DNA of 64,000 nucleotides from NCBI GenBank assembly GCA_905250125.1, contig CAJNOL010001190.1, positions 1 through 64,000 on the forward strand, given 5' to 3'. The stretch is from Rotaria sordida (lineage: Eukaryota; Rotifera; Eurotatoria; Philodinida; Philodinidae). The position numbers and the translations under genes were made by a program. The notes under the pieces are model-generated. The model searched no databases, had not been told where the DNA came from, and worked only from the letters and a program-made list of their open reading frames with translations. This document shows, piece after piece, positions 11,201 through 21,617 of this stretch. The first letter of the stretch is position 1. Each line of letters starts with the position of its first letter.

Positions 11201-14066
11201 ACAAAGTGATTTTATCAATATAGAATATCTTTTAATTAATATTCATATGAAGTTTTCGAAATTTCTACATGAACGTGTGCCTCTGACTAGAAAAAAAAAG
11301 TATACGATATTTGAAATAAATTTCATACTCACTTCATTGGTTTCTTTTAGTATAGCATCCATTTATCGGGTCTCAACTTTTACGTGTTGTGCATCAATGT
11401 CAGACAAAATAAATTAATAACTATATGAAAAAAACTCGATCAAGCGAATCGGGAGGTGTAGGGACTCCATACTATCGTTTGCTTCTTTTTTTTGAAAAAT
11501 AAGAACGAAAAATATTGTGATAAATAGGATGGTTTGTAAACGGTTAATCAGTTCGTATGAAGTATTTTTCATAGAAATGCATAAACCACAGATGAGTAGT
11601 GTAACCAGAGAGAATCGAACCTTCTCTATAAATTTTCAATCTTCCCTCGCTTTAGAAAATTTGAATGTACAGTCAAAGACAAAAATTTAAACGAAAATGT
11701 ATTTTTGATTTTTTCTATAATAACAAACATCTAACTGAAATCCAAATAGTGATTCTGATAGTCAATGAAGGACTCTATCAAATGCATCCTATACCAAAAT
11801 TTCATAGATGATTTAAGGTAGCAAGGTTTCTAGAAAATCCAAAACCGTATTTTTCAGGTCTCAGAAGACTTTGCAATAATTCGTTTTTAACAGTACTAAC
11901 TTAAAGAACACAAAATTTTGAACAAAATGAAGGGTCGCCGTCTTTTCTACGACCTTCCTTTCAAAAGTTATAAGCATCACAAAAATCGAAAAAATACGAT
12001 TTTTAGCGATTTCTTGATAAATTTCACTTTTTTTCCAGTTTTTTTAATGCTTATAACTTTTGAAAGGAAGGTTATAGAAAAGACGGCGACCCTTCATTTT
12101 GTTCAAAATTTTGTGTTCTTTAAGTTAGTACTGTTAAAAACGAATTATTGCAAAGTCTTCTGAGACCTGAAAAATACGGTTTGGGGTTTTCTAAAAACCT
12201 TGCTACCTTAAATCATCAATGAAATTTTGGTATAGGATGCATTTGATAGAGTTCTTCATTGACTATCAGAATCACTATTTGGATTTCAGTTAGATGTTTG
12301 TTGTTATAGAAAAAATCAAAAATACATTTTCGTTTAAATTTTTGTCTTTGACTGTACTGTGACTGTTGATGTGAATCTTTTCTAGAAAAGATTTACGAAG
12401 TGTTGAATTCCGTCTAAAATTTGTTTTTTTATTTACGCTACTGGCAATGATTCAAAAATAATTTATTTTCCACATTGGCAATATTCATTTGATGAAATAT
12501 GTCTCAAAAACGTAATGAATTATTAATTGAGTGTGATATTGAAAAAAAATGATTTTCATACAGAAATGTTGAAATGCATATATAATAAAAAGATGCACTA
12601 ATATTTTATCATTCAAAATGACTTACTGAAATAGAAATAACAGATAGTAATGAGAAATATTTATTATCATTATTTCATGTTGATAATGTAGTTCGACAAT
12701 ATTTATGATGTTCAATAATATGTGATTTAACTTGGTTGAGTAAAGTTAAACGATATGGAAATGAAACTGTCCATGAAAAAAAGAAGCATATCAACGCATT
12801 ATTTTTTTTTACACGCATATTTTTATTAGAACATGTCTATGTTTTGTACAACACATCAAAATAACTAAAAATCTAGTGAATCGCTATTTTCTTTTTTTAT
12901 TTATTGAGAATGCAAAATAATAATTTATAGAATGCATTGTTTCTTAATCGAAATGAATCTTCTTTTCAATTCAACGTATTTGAATTGTGGAATATATTTA
13001 TTTTTGTTTCATTTGGATAGATCCGAATTAAGGACATTTATTTTGACTTATCTAATAGAATTCAATCGTAGTTTTATATGGAAGCAGCATGCCTATATAT
13101 ATAATGAATAGAAGAAGAAATTTACATTTTATTTTTTGATGTATTTATCGTTTGATTGTGAAAAATAAATGGTAATATAGTTCGTAAAACTAACTCTATT
13201 ATATTTTTTTTATTTTCATCTTTGATTTTTTCATAATAAATATTTTCTTTGTCTTTACCTTTTATATTTTAAAAGATCTATAAAAATAAATTAATACTCC
13301 AAAAGTAGAATAGTTAATGAAGCAATATTAAAAAAGAACCGCTATTTATTTATTCTTTTACTATTTGACCTTCCTTTAGATTGATAATATAGTAAAACAT
13401 AAAACTTTTTTTTTTAAATTTAAAGAAAGTCTAATATCAGCTTGAAAACTCAGAATTTTCATTATTCATTTCATAGAAATAAATTATCAAGGTCAACTTT
13501 TTTATGTTATATTCAATTTGTAGAAATTTTTCTCAGACATAGATCTTCATTCATTTTCTTTGAAAATGTTTATTATTTCGGAGAATACACCTATTCATTT
13601 TTTCAATGAATGTTCTTTTATTTTACTTTGACTTGAATAACAAGATGTTTAAATAAAAAGAAATTTTATTTTGATAAAGCATGTTTCTCTTGAAAAAACG
13701 CTAATTAAAAAAGAGTTCTTTCAAATTGTTCATAAAAAAAAACACGGTTAAACCCATCGAAAAAAAATCAATGCGTTTGAACGCACGAGTAATGGTTTTT
13801 CTACTGAATTTCTTTTTCATGGATGGTCTTTTACTTCTTCGAGTTTTTTTTAGATGACACTTTGGTGACAGTTGTCCTATATTGATATTATCAAATGATC
13901 GATGTTTTTCACGAAGCAATGAGACTGATGAAGATTCACCTGTTGTATTTGCTCGATATCGACTACAACTTCTACCAACAAGTGTTGCACGTGCATTGAC
14001 GTCATAATGAACGAGATCGATTATTATTATTATCGTTCGATGTAGAATCAAAATCAATATATTCAT
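5297..14066 (-). CDS. MCTP: Multiple C2 and transmembrane domain protein (MCTP)
   Basis: Exons on the minus strand, 5' to 3': 13746-14066 (uncertain), 10027-10764, 9771-9974, 8422-8549, 8159-8366, 8047-8110, 7726-7970, 7561-7662, 7410-7484, 6104-6223, 5852-6055, 5695-5801, 5426-5636, 5297-5353. Exons 2-14 give 820 residues and every junction closes in phase. MCTPs are ER-anchored calcium-sensing proteins tied to synaptic and vesicle traffic. Three C2 domains are visible: C2A in exon 2 (SDPY, DHD loop), C2B across exons 3-5, and C2C in exon 7 (KSDPF, YDED). Then comes the conserved VIRTF linker, a hydrophobic segment with WNFELYMLP (exon 11) and a second with GLYYIPLRY (exon 13), ending ELIRYRELK as in vertebrate MCTPs. 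C2A and C2C keep acidic calcium ligands; C2B has lost them. Introns 1 (2981 nt), 3 (1221) and 9 (1186) are unusually long. Confidence refers to exons 2-14. Confidence 0.92.
9255..9690. repeat. Foldback (inverted repeat) inside MCTP intron 3
   Basis: Sequence at about 9255-9470 is inversely repeated, imperfectly, at about 9535-9690. Matching words include gtctaatacttcttagaata on the left against tattctaagaatcattagat on the right, and acaggtctttgtgagac against gtctcagtgagaa read on the reverse strand. The spacer is about 65 nt. It accounts for much of why this intron is 1221 nt when most others are under 80 nt. Confidence 0.7.
11668..12356. mobile_element. TA-flanked foldback MITE, Tc1/mariner-like ends
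   Basis: Near-perfect inverted arms of about 310 nt (11670-11977 and 12047-12354) enclose a 69 nt spacer. Both ends are CAGTCAAAGACAAAAAT, flanked by TA (11668-11669 and 12355-12356), the target site of Tc1/mariner transposases. Arm identity is high, with only scattered mismatches, so insertion or arm correction is recent. There is no transposase; the open frame across the centre is just a by-product of the palindrome. It sits in the interval I assign to MCTP intron 1. Confidence 0.85.
12498..12780 (+). pseudogene. Possible decayed coding fragment, family not established
   Basis: Reading from the ATG at 12498 gives protein-like text broken by several stops (MSQKRNELLIECDIEKK, stop, later ITDSNEKYLLSLFHVDNVVR). 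The piece around HVDNVVRQY resembles the region before the active site of ornithine decarboxylases, but the match is short and may be chance. No intact exon with splice sites is seen. I list it only as a possible relic within the MCTP first intron. Confidence 0.2.
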
Positions 14067-14073
14067 TAGACAT
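13746..14073 (-). CDS. Candidate first exon of MCTP, start and frame unclear
   Basis: The frame reading from 14066 down to 13746 is open and gives a basic, serine-rich N-terminus of about 107 residues (ATLVGRSCSRYRANTTGE, then SVSLLREKHRSF). It ends at a phase-0 GT donor (13745-13744) that matches the phase-0 start of exon 2 at 10764. Two ATGs compete. The upstream one (14071-14073), 22 nt after an AG acceptor, starts MSNEYIDFDST but hits TGA after an (AAT)n run, one frame away from the long reading. The lower ATG (14066) is in frame but its first 20 residues look unnatural. A frameshift in the AAT run, or an assembly error, would explain this. Linkage to MCTP is inference from phase and position. 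Confidence 0.4.
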
Positions 14074-15689
14074 ATTGCATTAAAATAATATTAACTAAAA
14101 GATAGAAAATTTTTCGAATAAAAATTTCTGAAATAAATATATTAATCTATTGTTATTAATAGAAGATATGATTTTTAAATGATTGCATATGAATGAAATA
14201 ACACAATTGCATTTACATCGTATTATCTAAGTTTCATGTCAAAAAAAGTTGATAGATTACTAAATAAATAAATAAAAAGAAAAACAATGTTTCATGAGAT
14301 TTTCTATTACATAAAACGAAAAAAATTTCATTTTGTTTTTTTTTCATAAATTTTTAATATTTCAACTGCATCTCATCAACTGATTCCAAAACTCTATTAA
14401 TCACAGATTTCATTATCTGCTCAGATCCTAGCGGAATGATCTGTTCGAAAAAGAAAAGACGTATTCGATAGTAGTTTGTCAGGGCGTTGTAAGTTTTAGT
14501 CGACATATATTAATCTCTTAACTTATAATTATACTTTACAAGACCTCTTTCATTTCATTTTTCCTCAACAAATCACTAGAGCATATCCGAACAAGTTTCC
14601 ATGGAAGTTCGAAGTGAATCTATAAGGAATTTTCGTTTTCTAAAAGTTATTTCTTTTGTTATCGAGATTTTTCAGCATAATAATAATAGGTAGTTGCTCT
14701 TACAGTGAATTGAACAGACGTGACAAATTTCTTAGCTTCAAGTTATCACAGACCATGACAGATGTTTTTGATATACGATTAAAGATTGTACCTAAATAAC
14801 TTCTCGTTATAATATATGACCTACGTTCTGATTGCATTTCTCCATGAATAAGTAAAATGATGTTAAAGAAATGTATCCCAAAATAGATATAATAAAAGAG
14901 CAAGTGCATCGTGTTTCATACTTTAATTTTCAGGAATTGCACGAACAGCTTTTTCACATAAATTAGCAACAGCTTACGTGTACGGTAATACTCTGTCATT
15001 TAAGGTTACATGAAAATCATGATAATATATCTAATAATGATAGTAGACATATCGAATGATTTTGATCTTTTCTTTTTTAATAATCATTTGTGAGAATTAA
15101 TCTGATATAGATGTTTTCTTTCATTTTATTTGTTTATTGAATTGAGAGTTTTGTTGACTAGATATTACAATTATTAAAAATAAATACTGCATAAGACAAG
15201 AATGAAATAGGATTTTCATTTACATCAATTCTAACTCCGATGGAATCGAGTTTCGAAGTCCAATGTAGGACTCTAATGGTTAACAATCTGATTAACCGTA
15301 AAATGAGGCATTGATTTTCAACATATGCACATGATATGAGATAATAAAAAGAAGAAAGAATGATTAAGGAAAAAAAATGGATCATTTTTTCATGTATGAA
15401 AGATTATTGATATAAATTATTCATTGAAAAAAAAAGTGAACTGGCTTCTCGATAGATTATGCATATGAAAATATTAAAAGACAAGTTAATTAAAATGATT
15501 AATATGTTACAAACAAAGTAGAGATTTTTATTTTGTAAGAAAAAAAGAAAATTCATTAAATGTTTCTTTCTTTTTCAAACACGACTAAAGTCAAATAGAA
15601 AATAAATTAGTTTATACATGAATTTTGTTTTCCGCAGAATTTTTAGTTGTATTTATCTTGTCAGTAGGTGGAACTAAAACTTCTAGAGT
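14074..15689. other. Intergenic, no gene supported
   Basis: This lies between the putative MCTP first exon and the 3' end of the GPCR pseudogene. Minus-strand frames at 14700-14909 and 15158-15385 are hydrophobic in places but lack recognisable motifs, in-frame splice partners or family resemblance. The rest is AT-rich and stop-dense. Confidence 0.5.
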
Positions 15690-15780
15690 TCACACCGGAA
15701 CGACACGATCACGCCAACGTTAATGCCACAAACACAATAATCTTTTTGCTTGTTCTAGAATTTCACTTGATATTATCATA

Positions 15781-16747
15781 TACAGTCCACCCCCATTGAA
15801 AGTATACCCTTTGAATTCTTTGTTTTTTATTAATATACGTTTTTTATCTATCAATCTACTATATATAGGAAGAAAGTCCAAAATGCGCTGCGTCTTTTGA
15901 TATATTTACATTGATCATCAAATGCAGTTTAAAGTATGAAAGGTGTATTAGAAGAAAAAGTCATTTTTTCTTTTTTGCCACAGTGTTCATAATGTTGTAA
16001 CATTTTTTATTTAGCATATATCTCGACTTAGGTAAATGATAAAACGTTGAATTTTTTTCCACAAGATGCGCCGTGAAAAGCTCTACAAAAGCTGCATGAT
16101 CAAATTCTTTTTTATATACTCTAGTGGTTTTTCTGATACTCACAATGAAACAACTTACATAGCAGTATCACTGCTCATCATGTAGAAAACGTTTCGAGGA
16201 CTTCTCTGATTCACTGATAGGACTTGGTCTATACAAGTTTTGTAGAGCTTTCGACGGTATACCTTTTTTAAAAAAAATTCCATATTTCCGTTATTTCCTC
16301 AAGTCAAGATATATGGCGATTAAAAAAGTCTTCCAACAGTTCCAGTATGATGGGAAGTGCCACTGGCATGTAATTTGTTCATTTTGAGTATTAGAAACAT
16401 CACTAGAACAGGTAAAAAAAAGAATTCAATTATGCACCTTTTGTAGAGCTTTTCACGGCGCATCTTTTGGAAAAAATTTAACGTTTTATCATTTACCTAA
16501 GTCGAGATATATGCGAAATAAAAAATGTTACAACATTATGAACACTGTGGCAAAAAAGAAAAAATGACTTTTTCTTCTAATACACCTTTCATACTTTAAA
16601 CTGCATTTGATGGTCAATGTAAATATATCAAAAGATGCAGCGCATTTCGGACTTTATTCCTATATGTAGTAGGTTGATAGATAAAAAACGTATATTAATA
16701 AAAAACAAAGAATTCAAAGGGTATACTTTCAATGTGCGTCGACTATA
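15781..16747. mobile_element. 963-bp foldback inserted in GPCR helix 7, TA-flanked
   Basis: Inverted arms of about 310 nt (15783-16097 and 16433-16745) are bounded by TA at 15781-15782 and 16746-16747. Ends read CAGTC on the left and TAGTC (reverse strand) on the right. The spacer holds a third, diverged copy of the right arm's inner part at about 16235-16345 (ttttgtagagctttcgacgg against ttttgtagagcttttcacgg). No transposase is encoded. A fragment of the same family occurs at 37971-38012. Confidence 0.8.
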
Positions 16748-17395
16748 AATATAAAAATCAGCACAATATATTGAATATAAAATAAACAAATAGCAATTAA
16801 ATGAAAAAATTGAACAATATTTTCTTGATCTCTTACTTCGGATAACTTGCATTGTTAATGATAGATAAAGATTGATTATTGCAAATGGAACAGAATCAAT
16901 GGAATTTGTTATTACTTGAAACATGAACATTCGAGTTATTTGTTTATCAAACCGTTGTATGTATTGTTGATTATTTAACGTTCAAATATGTTGTCATGGT
17001 ATTTACCAAAAATAAATCGGTAAAACTTCTTCAAGAATTGAATGATAAACTAAAGCTACAATCAATAGAAACATTGTTGATTTTGAAGTACATATATAAG
17101 ATCTATTAGGTCCGAGAGGAATATTTTCAAAAAGAATAGCTATTGGTAAACTAATGAAATACCAAGCATTTACTAATCCAATAACAACTAAATATATAAA
17201 GAAATTTTTGCTTGAACTTAATGATCGAGATGATATTGCATAACGATCAAATGATATAAAACAATTGATAATAAATAATGACGTCACAGTACATACGGTA
17301 TAACTCATTTGATATTTACAAAATGGTGCATTTAATGCAAATACATTTATTTGAAAACCAAATACAAGAATATTTGGTAAATATCCGGTTGGCGC

Positions 17396-17947
17396 ATAAG
17401 TTCTGCACGTTTGAATCAGTAGAATTATATCGTCAATATAAAACTACATTTTAAGGAAAGTAATTATATATTCTAATAGCGCTCGGAATTCTCTATCACC
17501 CTATATATTTAAGTCTTGACTTGCATTTATTTGCTGAAAAATATTTCAAGTACACTGAAGACACCCTCACCCGCAGATTTCCACGAACTTCATTTTTTGT
17601 TCCTTTTTTATATGTTTTTAAAATTTTTATCTATACAGTAATCCATTTTTTTAGAAAAGTAATTGTATATTCTGAGAGCTCTTGAAATGCTCTATCATCC
17701 TGTATATTCAGTGTTGGTTTGAACTTATTTTCTGAGAAATGTTTCGAACATTGTCAATGAGGGTGAGGGTGTCTTCGGTGTACTCGAAATATTTTTCAGC
17801 AAATAAATGCAAGTCAAGACTTAAATATATAGGGTGATAGAGAATTCCGAGCGCTATTAGAATATATAATTACGTTCCTTAAAATGTAGTTTTATATTGG
17901 CGATATAATTCTACGGATCTAAACGTGCAGAACTTATGCGCCAACCG
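17396..17947. mobile_element. 552-bp foldback inserted between GPCR helices 2 and 3
   Basis: Inverted arms of about 180 nt (17396-17575 and 17760-17947) start with CGGTTGGCGCATAAGTTC, reminiscent of mariner terminal repeats. I see no clear target duplication. Between the arms, 17650-17765 is a diverged direct copy of the left arm (aaagtaattgtatattctga against aaagtaattatatattctaa). It lies exactly where the receptor reading frame is interrupted. Confidence 0.8.
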
Positions 17948-18408
17948 AATAATAAAATGGTAAAAATAAAAATGATAGAATTACATTGACAATTATATAA
18001 ATTGAACTTAGATTTTGATTTAATGGATTTCGACTAAATATTAAAATAATCATCAATGAATCAAACATTTCAATACGCATCAATGATAATCCTGTATAGA
18101 TCAATATTTGACGTGCTACTAGAACAAAAATTGTTGTCGAAAAGAGCATTTATTTTGTCCTAAATCGTCGATATCAAATTGTACTAGTTTTATCTTATTG
18201 AAATAAAATAAAAGAGGAAATATATCTTTTACTTTTGTCACGTATTTCAATTACGTATTTGAAACAGAGTGGATAAGGTCAATATCAGTTTATTGACTTG
18301 AAAGAAACTGAAGTAGAATAGAATGAAAGATAGATAAAATGAAACGAAACAAGAGTAATTGACTCTTCAAAGAAAAGGCATGCATATATATGGCTATACC
18401 TTGATTGC

Positions 18409-19045
18409 GGACATTTTTTTCGACTAATTAAGGAAAAACGTCCGCAATCAAGAATCAGGGGGGAGAGAAAAAAATGTCCGCAAAGCAGAATCAGTAGGAG
18501 AGAAAAAGAATGACCGCATTGTGGAAACAAGACAAGATTTATTATATGAAAAAAATTACAGGGGAATAGTTATTGAAAAATAGTTGAACATCTAAATAGT
18601 TTTAGGTTCATAATCATAATCATCTTTGTCAGCTGTATCGAATAAATGAATATATCGATAAAAGAGTGGACGTCATTTTTTTTGATAACGATAGAGATCC
18701 AACAAGCCGTTTAAATATTCTTCTTTTGCTTGAATTAAAATATCATCATTCTTCACTGATCTAAGTCTTCTGGAACGTGTCGTACGTTGTTGAGCATATT
18801 CTTGATCAACCCGAACCATTGTTGATTCTTCAGATTCTTGGATGTATCTTATCCAACTATCTACATGGGTTATCTTACTGTATTTATTTTCAATTCTTTT
18901 CAAAATGCGGACACTTTTCTCTCTATATTCGATTCCAGACCGCGGCCATTTTCCAAACTGCGGTCAGTTTTGTCTCTCCCCCATGGTTCTTGATTGCGGA
19001 CATTTTTTTCCACTAATAAAGAAAAAACGCCCGCAATCAAGAAGA
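18409..19045. mobile_element. Foldback with TGCGGAC-type terminal motifs and an internal ORF
   Basis: Each end carries a short palindromic module, ttgattgcggacattttt then caatcaag in inverse (18411-18451 and 18991-19043), followed inward by further tgcgg-bearing units (18470-18530; 18900-18985). Left and right ends are inverted copies of each other overall. The centre (18540-18900) is not inverted and contains an open frame on the minus strand. I do not recognise the superfamily. Confidence 0.65.
18673..18903 (-). CDS. Small ORF inside the 18.4-19.0 kb foldback, unknown
   Basis: This 76-codon frame starts at a TTG and so lacks its own ATG at the 5' end; the first ATG is internal, within EESTMVRVD. 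The product is charged and helix-prone (WIRYIQESEE, then EEYLNGLLDLYRYQKK) and is not built from the flanking repeat units. It could be an exon captured by the element, or chance. No function is assigned. Confidence 0.25.
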   Translation of the reverse strand: MKRIENKYSKITHVDSWIRYIQESEESTMVRVDQEYAQQRTTRSRRLRSVKNDDILIQAKEEYLNGLLDLYRYQKK

Positions 19046-19278
19046 CACGTATATGTGTATTTATATATTATAATAACTCATACGGCAAAGTGAATGAGCA
19101 GAAAAAATTAAAAAAAAAAGAAATATAACAATAAAAATATTCTCATTATATGACAAGTTTGTTCTTGTTTCTTCTCGAGACCATTTTATTCTTGTTCTTT
19201 CTTCGTTGATTATTATTAATAAAATATGTACTCAGGACGAACAATCCAACTGTTGGATCCTACAGGAAATCCCAGATA

Positions 19279-19310
19279 ATCCGACAACTTCCTATCGGAA
19301 GTTGTCGGAT
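19279..19310. repeat. Perfect 14-bp hairpin
   Basis: ATCCGACAACTTCC (19279-19292), a TATC loop and its exact complement GGAAGTTGTCGGAT (19297-19310). The wider area 19245-19365 repeats CCGACA/TGTCGG words, so this is probably the core of a small mobile palindrome rather than a terminator. Confidence 0.75.
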
Positions 19311-19440
19311 GTCAGATCTGATGGTTTCCGACAGTTGGAAAGTACTGGGTCCGATAAGATCGTGCTAGATTTATGTCGGTGAACCAAATATTAACTGCAC
19401 CATGAATGCCTCACTCATCAGCTGTTTTACAATACATGAA

Positions 19441-19581
19441 ATATATATATATATATATCTGGCTGATTAGTCTGACCGGATGTCCCAATTCTTTTTTGAT
19501 TATGTTGTTTCTATAATGTGTCAGATATATAGGACTCTAAGCAACATAATCAAAAAGAGTTGGGACAGCCGGCCAAACTCT
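19441..19581. repeat. (AT)n tract followed by a 45-bp-arm hairpin
   Basis: An (AT)n run covers 19441-19458. It is followed by a hairpin with arms at about 19464-19510 and 19536-19583: gtcccaattcttttttgatt on the left pairs with aatcaaaaagagttgggac on the right, and the outer ends gctga/tcagc also pair. Compact MITE-like structure, no coding content. Confidence 0.7.
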
Positions 19582-20532
19582 TCAGCACCGTTTCATGTCG
19601 TTCGAATCGACCCTAAATAACACAAACTGCTTTTTTTTGATAAAATAATGCTTACGTTTCCTTTCGATATCGAGATTACTCTGAAATAAAGAAAGCAAAA
19701 TTTATTTCACTAAATAAAATACTTTCTGTTTCTTTCGATGTTGAGACAATATAAATGAAGGAAAAAATTTATTTTCTTGAAATAAATATTTACTATTCAG
19801 ATTGAAACTTTGGATGAAAAATCTAAGTAAACAATATATATAAAACAAATAAGACCAATTTTTTAAACTTTTAGTTCATATACATTCTGCGAATTAGAAT
19901 AGGCAAAATTAGATGTTTTCATGTCATCAGATTCATCGAATCCGATGGAATGAGTTCGACTTGGAAGGATGATGTCTAAACATCATTAATGTCGTTTCCA
20001 TTGTGAATTATAAAGAGAGATTAACAACAACATGTTTGTATCTTCCAGTTAGTTCACTTTCAGACTTATATTACATAAAGTTTGGAACGATGGTTCATGA
20101 CATCTCATAAAATCTTCAATTAAACTATCGAGCTACGATCCACTATCTCATTGTATCTGATTTTCCTTCGAATTTGTGTTTTATTTTTCTCTATTATTGC
20201 GTGGAAAAATCTTGTTGTATTCACTGATGTTTCATACATTGATTCATCTTTGTGTTTTGTTAGTATTTTCTTCTCTTACACTCACATCCACACCCTGTAC
20301 CAAACATTGATACCAAAAGATAGCTTTTTACCGATAAGAATTTTTTTCTTTGTTTAGATAGGATATACAATGCTCAAAACGATCGGGTGCTGGCTGTAAA
20401 CAAGGAAGAGACAGATAAGAAAGGGTGTGAGAATATACGAACATAAGAACTGTCAGTGCCAGTAATTTTCTGAAGATGAGGCGATGCATGTCGAAAGAGA
20501 TATATTATTGAAATTCTTGTAATAGCTCTAAA

Positions 20533-20770
20533 ATGTTAGGAAACAACTGGATATATCAACAAGATGATGCAAGACTTCACACATATCGTCTGAGTCAAAA
20601 ATGGTGTGCTGATTATTTTCCTGCTTTCATACCGAAATGTCGTTGACCATCGAATTCACCTGATTTATATCCATTATAGTACAGTTTATAATATGAATTG
20701 TGACTATGTAACAACAAAGGCAATATTGATAGACGATATAAAACATTCAATCGAAAAAATTTTCAAATTT
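20533..20770 (+). pseudogene. Decayed mariner-type transposase fragment
   Basis: The reading from 20533 contains WIYQQDDARLHTYRL, the second-aspartate block of DDE transposases, then KWCADYFPAFIPK, and SPDLYPL, the block that precedes the third acidic residue. Stops replace expected tryptophans and aspartates, so it is inactive. Only the catalytic core's middle part is left; the N-terminal DNA-binding part and the terminal repeats are not found. Confidence 0.75.
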
Positions 20771-21617
20771 TGTACTTAATTTATATTTAATCAAAAAAAA
20801 ATGGACTAGATTATATTTGTTAAATAAAATATACCATTTTGTACAGAATTTAAAGTACAATCTTTTGATAGACTTCATGGACATCAGAGATGTCTATCGT
20901 GGCAACGGCACGATTTTTTTGGAGCACATTGAAAAACTGCACGAATTTAATAGAATTTCCGGGGTTTACGGATGGAACATCGTTAGACTGAATGAATCTG
21001 ATGGACTAGTACCACTATCTCTGGTCAAATATAATTGCAGCAGTGAAATTAGAAACACTTTTTTGAAAACCGCCGCGACTGAGGCACATTTATTTTACAA
21101 TTTATTGCGGCAGCGGCAGATTTTCAGCCGCGATAGAAATCTCTTATGTATATTTGCTTCTTCCTACATGTTTATTTTAAAGAAAAATCACATATTGTTC
21201 ATTTTTGTATTATTTAGCTTTGACTTTTAGAAATAAATATTTTTATCATTAGGAATTGATAAAACAAATATCAAAGACAAAAAGAGAAGCTATGTCAGTG
21301 AATCACTAGACGCAAATATTTGTTCAGTTGGTTTTTACCATCTATCTCAGGAATATTATTTTCAACTTTTTTTTTTTTTTTATTATGTCAAACTCAAAGT
21401 CTAAAATGATGACGTGTCTTGTTTATGATTGTCTATCATGGCATGGAATACATCGAGAAAAACATCACGTTTGTCATGCACACAATGTCTCTAAGTGGAA
21501 ATATATAAATTGTATATTTTGATCTTAATCTCTAACAAATTTTTATTTTGTTTCTATTTACAACATTGATTGTCTTCAATATTCTCAGTTGATCTGAATT
21601 AATTAATTTTTTCAAAT
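20771..21617. other. Intergenic before secreted gene A
   Basis: An open frame at 20817-21230 (+) starts at TTG; its first ATG is at 20878. It includes a somewhat GC-richer stretch but no family motif, and I could not place it in any spliced model. It is probably old transposon DNA next to the mariner relic. The last 100 bases are AT-rich, as expected for a promoter. Confidence 0.4.

Larger units (their letters stand above)
15690..18149 (-). pseudogene. Rhodopsin-like GPCR broken by two foldback insertions
   Basis: Minus-strand pieces, in order, spell a seven-helix receptor. 18149-17948 gives an ATG, helix 1 and helix 2 ending FLFLPFYYS. 17395-17003 gives GYLPNILVFGF, then APFCKYQ with the helix-3 Cys, FDRY (the E/DRY motif at the end of helix 3), helix 4 and helix 5. 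About 16975-16746 gives NNQQYIQRFDKQITRM and helix 6, entering helix 7 at ADFYIYS. 15780-15690 gives the tail EILEQAKRLLCLWH, a TAA, then RWRDRVVPV and TGA. One foldback separates helix 2 from helix 3, and another cuts helix 7. A frameshift lies near 16985, after the PIYF segment, and a stop sits in the tail. The style fits the single-exon receptors that are expanded in rotifers. It would have been a plasma-membrane receptor; the ligand is unknown. Confidence 0.8.

Noticed and set aside
11918..12163. Open frame (81 aa) across the middle of the 685-bp foldback
   Set aside because: It spans the spacer and reads the same arm sequence forwards then backwards; it is a palindrome by-product with no motif.
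20817..21230. 137-codon frame
   Set aside because: It has no ATG at the start, no motif and no splice partner; next to a dead transposase it is more likely relic DNA.
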